From the NCBI GenBank assembly GCA_963815965.1, contig CAWFIT010000011.1:29087-93086 (forward strand): DNA of 64,000 nucleotides, written 5' to 3'. The DNA is from DASVFB01 sp963815965 (GTDB taxonomy: Bacteria > Actinomycetota > Thermoleophilia > Gaiellales > Gaiellaceae). Each line of letters starts with the position of its first letter. Position 1 is the stretch's first letter. The position numbers and the translations under genes are program-made. The notes beneath the pieces are model-generated. The model saw nothing but the letters and a program-made list of their open reading frames with translations, had not been told where the DNA came from and made no database searches. Below are positions 61,523 to 64,000 of the stretch, piece by piece.

Positions 61523-63262
61523 TTACTTGTTGCCGATGACGAAGGTCAGGCCCGTGTCACCGGAGGCGTTGTACTTCGCATCGCCCGCCGGGAACGTTGC
61601 GCTGAGCGCGTACGACCCGGGCTTCAGGGTGAGCTTGATGTTCGCGGACGCCTTCCCCGTCGCGTCGGTCGTGCCGACGGCGGTCTGGCTTCCTAGCTGG
61701 AAGTTGACTTTCTTGCCGACGACGGGCTGACCGTACTCGTCCACGAGCGTGGCGGTCACGGCGACCGTCTTCGACGGTGCGGAGAACAGCGGACCCGTGT
61801 AGCCGAGCGTCGTGTCGCGCTTGGTCACGTGCACGATCAACGAGTCGGTGTCGCAGCCGCCGTCCTTGTCGCAGACCTGCAGCGTCGCTGTGTAGTCGCC
61901 GGGCGTCGCGTACGCGTGCGCGACGCTCGGGCCGCCCGTTGCGCTCGGCGAGCCGTCGCCGAACGTCCAGGTGTATTGCAGCGTCGCCTGGTCGTTCGAG
62001 CCGGGGTCGGTCGCCTGGCCGTTCAGCTGCACGTCGCGGCCCCAGTCGGCAGTCGTGTCCGGGCCGGCGTTGACGGACGGCTTCACGTTCGAGACGTCGA
62101 CCGTGAAGCTCTGCGTCGTCGACAGCCCAGTGACGTCGGTAACTGTCAGCTGGCCGTCGTGGACGCCGTTGTCGGCGAACGTCCGCTGCGGGTTCATCCC
62201 GAAGGACTTCGTGCCGTTCGAGAACTCCCACACGGCGGAGTCGATCGGGCACTGCGAGCTGACGTTCGCGGAGAACGAGATCGCGCTGCCCTCCTGCCCG
62301 GAGAACGTGCCGAGCGGGGCGATCGTCGGCTTGATGTTGTTCGCAAGCAACGAGCCCATCGGCGTGTTGAACCCCGCGCCGGTGAGGTCGAAGTTCGGGT
62401 TCGTCACGATCGCCGTGCCGACTCCGCCGTCGACGATCTTGAAGAGCTCCGTGAAGCCGAACGGATCCAGTGCCTCGACCAGCTTGAACTTCACCTGCTC
62501 GGTGCCGGTGGACGCAGGCGTCCAGTGGTACGGATCGAGCCCGTACTGGACTGCGTCTCCGGCCTTGACCGTGCACGGCACGGACAGCGTCTCGCTCTGC
62601 GCGGTGTCGGTGAGCGACAGGTCGTCCGGCCCGGCGGCACTGTTCCCGCCGATGGACATGCCACGTGTGACGACGGCGCCCTCCGGCGTGACGTCGAACT
62701 TCGCGCCGATGAAGATCTTGACCACGAAGAAGCCAATGGGCGAGGGAACCGCACCCGGCAGGGCCAGGCCCGGCGAGTCCGTCTCGCACTCGAACCCACC
62801 GCCCGAAAGCTTCGGGTCGCAGGTCACGTTGTCCTTGTCGATCGTCGTGGGCCCGAAGTCGATCCCCTCGATCTCCCCCGAGAGCTGCCACTTGAAGTGC
62901 ATCGTCCCGCTCGTCTGCGTCGCAAGGCGCGCAACCTGCAGGTCGGCTCCCTGCCGGACCTTGTCGTCGTTCCAGGCGAGCTTGGTCGTGAGATCGCCGC
63001 TCCACGTCGCCTTCGCGCTCACAGTGAGATCGGTGAGCACGATCGGCACCGGAAGGATCGGGTCAACGATCACGAGCGGGGCCTCCAGCTTGAAGCCGCC
63101 GAGGCTCGCCTCCTTGCTCTGCACCGAGACGGTCTGCGTGTTGCTGGCGGGGGCGGCCGACGCCGACCCAGTCGCGACCATTGCCGCGACGAGCGCCAGA
63201 CAGAGCGCCAAAACCGCCTGCGTCTTACGACCTCCAAGGCGGCGCTTGAATCCTGTGTTCAT
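61523..63262 (-). CDS. Secreted PKD-domain protein with a C-terminal Ig-like domain
   Basis: 579 residues from ATG 63262, three bases after AAGGAG. Signal peptide (AVLALCLALVAAMVATGSASA). Residues ~40-330 form an unfamiliar beta-rich region; ~335-425 an Ig-like module; ~430-510 a PKD domain with YTWTFGDGSPSATGG then VAHAYATPGDYTATLQVCD; ~515-579 a bacterial Ig-like domain (VTATLVDEYGQPVVGKKVNF; TDATGKASANIKLTLKPG). No sortase motif. Likely an extracellular structural or carbohydrate-associated protein. Confidence 0.85.
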   Translation of the reverse strand: MNTGFKRRLGGRKTQAVLALCLALVAAMVATGSASAAPASNTQTVSVQSKEASLGGFKLEAPLVIVDPILPVPIVLTDLTVSAKATWSGDLTTKLAWNDDKVRQGADLQVARLATQTSGTMHFKWQLSGEIEGIDFGPTTIDKDNVTCDPKLSGGGFECETDSPGLALPGAVPSPIGFFVVKIFIGAKFDVTPEGAVVTRGMSIGGNSAAGPDDLSLTDTAQSETLSVPCTVKAGDAVQYGLDPYHWTPASTGTEQVKFKLVEALDPFGFTELFKIVDGGVGTAIVTNPNFDLTGAGFNTPMGSLLANNIKPTIAPLGTFSGQEGSAISFSANVSSQCPIDSAVWEFSNGTKSFGMNPQRTFADNGVHDGQLTVTDVTGLSTTQSFTVDVSNVKPSVNAGPDTTADWGRDVQLNGQATDPGSNDQATLQYTWTFGDGSPSATGGPSVAHAYATPGDYTATLQVCDKDGGCDTDSLIVHVTKRDTTLGYTGPLFSAPSKTVAVTATLVDEYGQPVVGKKVNFQLGSQTAVGTTDATGKASANIKLTLKPGSYALSATFPAGDAKYNASGDTGLTFVIGNK

Positions 63263-63470
63263 CTCCTTACTCCCCTCTTCGAGTTGCTGATTCGGCGGAA
63301 TGCCGATGACGTTGCGATCATCCGCAGCAGCGGCGCCGGCGGGGAGGCGGCATGCCGGTCGCGTTGCGTCGGCGGGCCGCACGGCCCTCGTCGGTTTTCC
63401 GTCGGATCCCGCTACGCCGCACCGCCGGCGGGCGCGCAGCGTGCAATCTGGACGACAGTGAAACGCGGCG

Positions 63471-63493
63471 GCGGCCCCGCCCAGCGGGGCCGC
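63471..63493. terminator. 9-bp hairpin after the BNR-repeat gene
   Basis: GCGGCCCCG/CGGGGCCGC around CCCAG, about 20 bp beyond the stop at 63514 on the minus strand. Confidence 0.6.
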
Positions 63494-63513
63494 ACACCAC
63501 ATGCCGCTATTCG

Positions 63514-64000
63514 TTACGGCGTCGGGATTGTCCAGAGGCCGCGACCGTGGGTGGCCGCGATCATGTAACTGCCGTTCGGGCTCAGCTGGAGGTCGTTCAC
63601 CGACGCGTTCGGAAGGTTCGTCCCGAGACGCGTCCACGTCCCTCCGTGCGGGCCTGAGGAGATCATCACGCCGATGTCGCTGGCCAGAACGAGGCGGCCG
63701 CTTTGCGTCAGCACGACATCGTCGGCCGGCGCGTCGGGCAGATTGGCGCTGATGTCTGTCCAGGTCGCGCCCCCGTTAGTCGACTCGAAGACGTGGCCCT
63801 CACCGGCGGAGAACGTGCTCGTCCAGCGCCGGGAGAACCCGCTGAAGGCGGCATACACGTGCTCCGGATGATTCGGCTCGACGAAGAGCCCCTGAATGAA
63901 CCGGTTCGGGAAGTTCCCGGCAGGCGGCGCCGGCAGATTCAGCTGGTGCACCGTCCCGCCGAAGTTGAAGACGACGGTTAGTGGTTTGAAAGGCACAAAA
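63514..64000 (-). CDS. BNR/sialidase-type beta-propeller protein, 5' end outside the window
   Basis: At least 162 residues continuing past the window edge; the GTG at 63996 is in frame but probably internal. BNR signatures: VFESTNGGATWTDISANLP and GVMISSGPHGGTWTRLG, and closing blade ATHGRGLWTIPTP, as in the VPS10/sortilin-like or exo-alpha-sialidase-like propellers. These usually have a signal peptide and 5-7 BNR repeats; only the last three are here. Extracellular; substrate unknown. Confidence 0.85.
   Translation of the reverse strand, partial: FVPFKPLTVVFNFGGTVHQLNLPAPPAGNFPNRFIQGLFVEPNHPEHVYAAFSGFSRRWTSTFSAGEGHVFESTNGGATWTDISANLPDAPADDVVLTQSGRLVLASDIGVMISSGPHGGTWTRLGTNLPNASVNDLQLSPNGSYMIAATHGRGLWTIPTP

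Overview
The window is GC-rich with strong GC bias at third codon positions. Its gene families (PspA/PspAB/HtpX, LigC-type ligase with a LigD polymerase domain, actinobacterial OmpR and HAMP kinase pairs, PF03640 secreted repeats, many Shine-Dalgarno-led GTG starts) point to an actinobacterium. My best guess is a soil or metagenomic Thermoleophilia (Solirubrobacterales/Gaiellales-like) genome; the class is inference.

Layout. 1-6100 is a decayed phage-like or integrative element read mostly on the minus strand: prim-pol plus AAA ATPase, HNH nuclease, prohead-protease-like gene, a tRNA-like gene and orphan small proteins. It abuts an intact tRNA-Ala(CGC). 6205-17436 is mostly chromosomal core: a sensor kinase/OmpR regulator pair separated by a 166-bp palindrome, a PQQ dehydrogenase whose motif suggests lanthanide dependence, envelope-stress genes (pspA, pspAB, htpX), a lipoprotein cytochrome c, an HAD phosphatase and serS. 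tRNA-Ser(UGA) at 17467 carries a 1.4-kb integration scar with a broken tyrosine recombinase. 18994-27940 is housekeeping and accessory metabolism (TrhA, TauE, flavin reductase, HAD, O-methyltransferase, FabF, DNA ligase/polymerase, O-antigen ligase).

28072-35010 is a recombination hotspot. Two tRNA-Ser genes are followed by three further partial copies of the tRNA-Ser(CGA) 3' end, the first a perfect 63-bp repeat beside an integrase remnant. These delimit a 5-kb islet (NUDIX, SixA, small genes, a collapsed cyclase/AfsR-like regulator) and a second islet carrying a secreted C39-like peptidase. 35112-49764 is a patchwork of secreted enzymes, an orphan ParA, PLP and ATP-grasp enzymes, VOC proteins with WYL and MerR regulators, and a second FabF. 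49761-55205 encodes a very large six-GAF hybrid kinase feeding a REC-cyclase. 55343-64000 is rich in exported proteins: cupredoxin, a giant repeat protein, a TAP-like hydrolase, a PKD protein and a BNR-repeat protein.

A pervasive caveat: about a dozen otherwise intact genes are each broken by one-base frameshifts, often in short homopolymers, including core-type genes. Residual assembly indels are the simplest explanation. I give frame-corrected spans and describe each shift.
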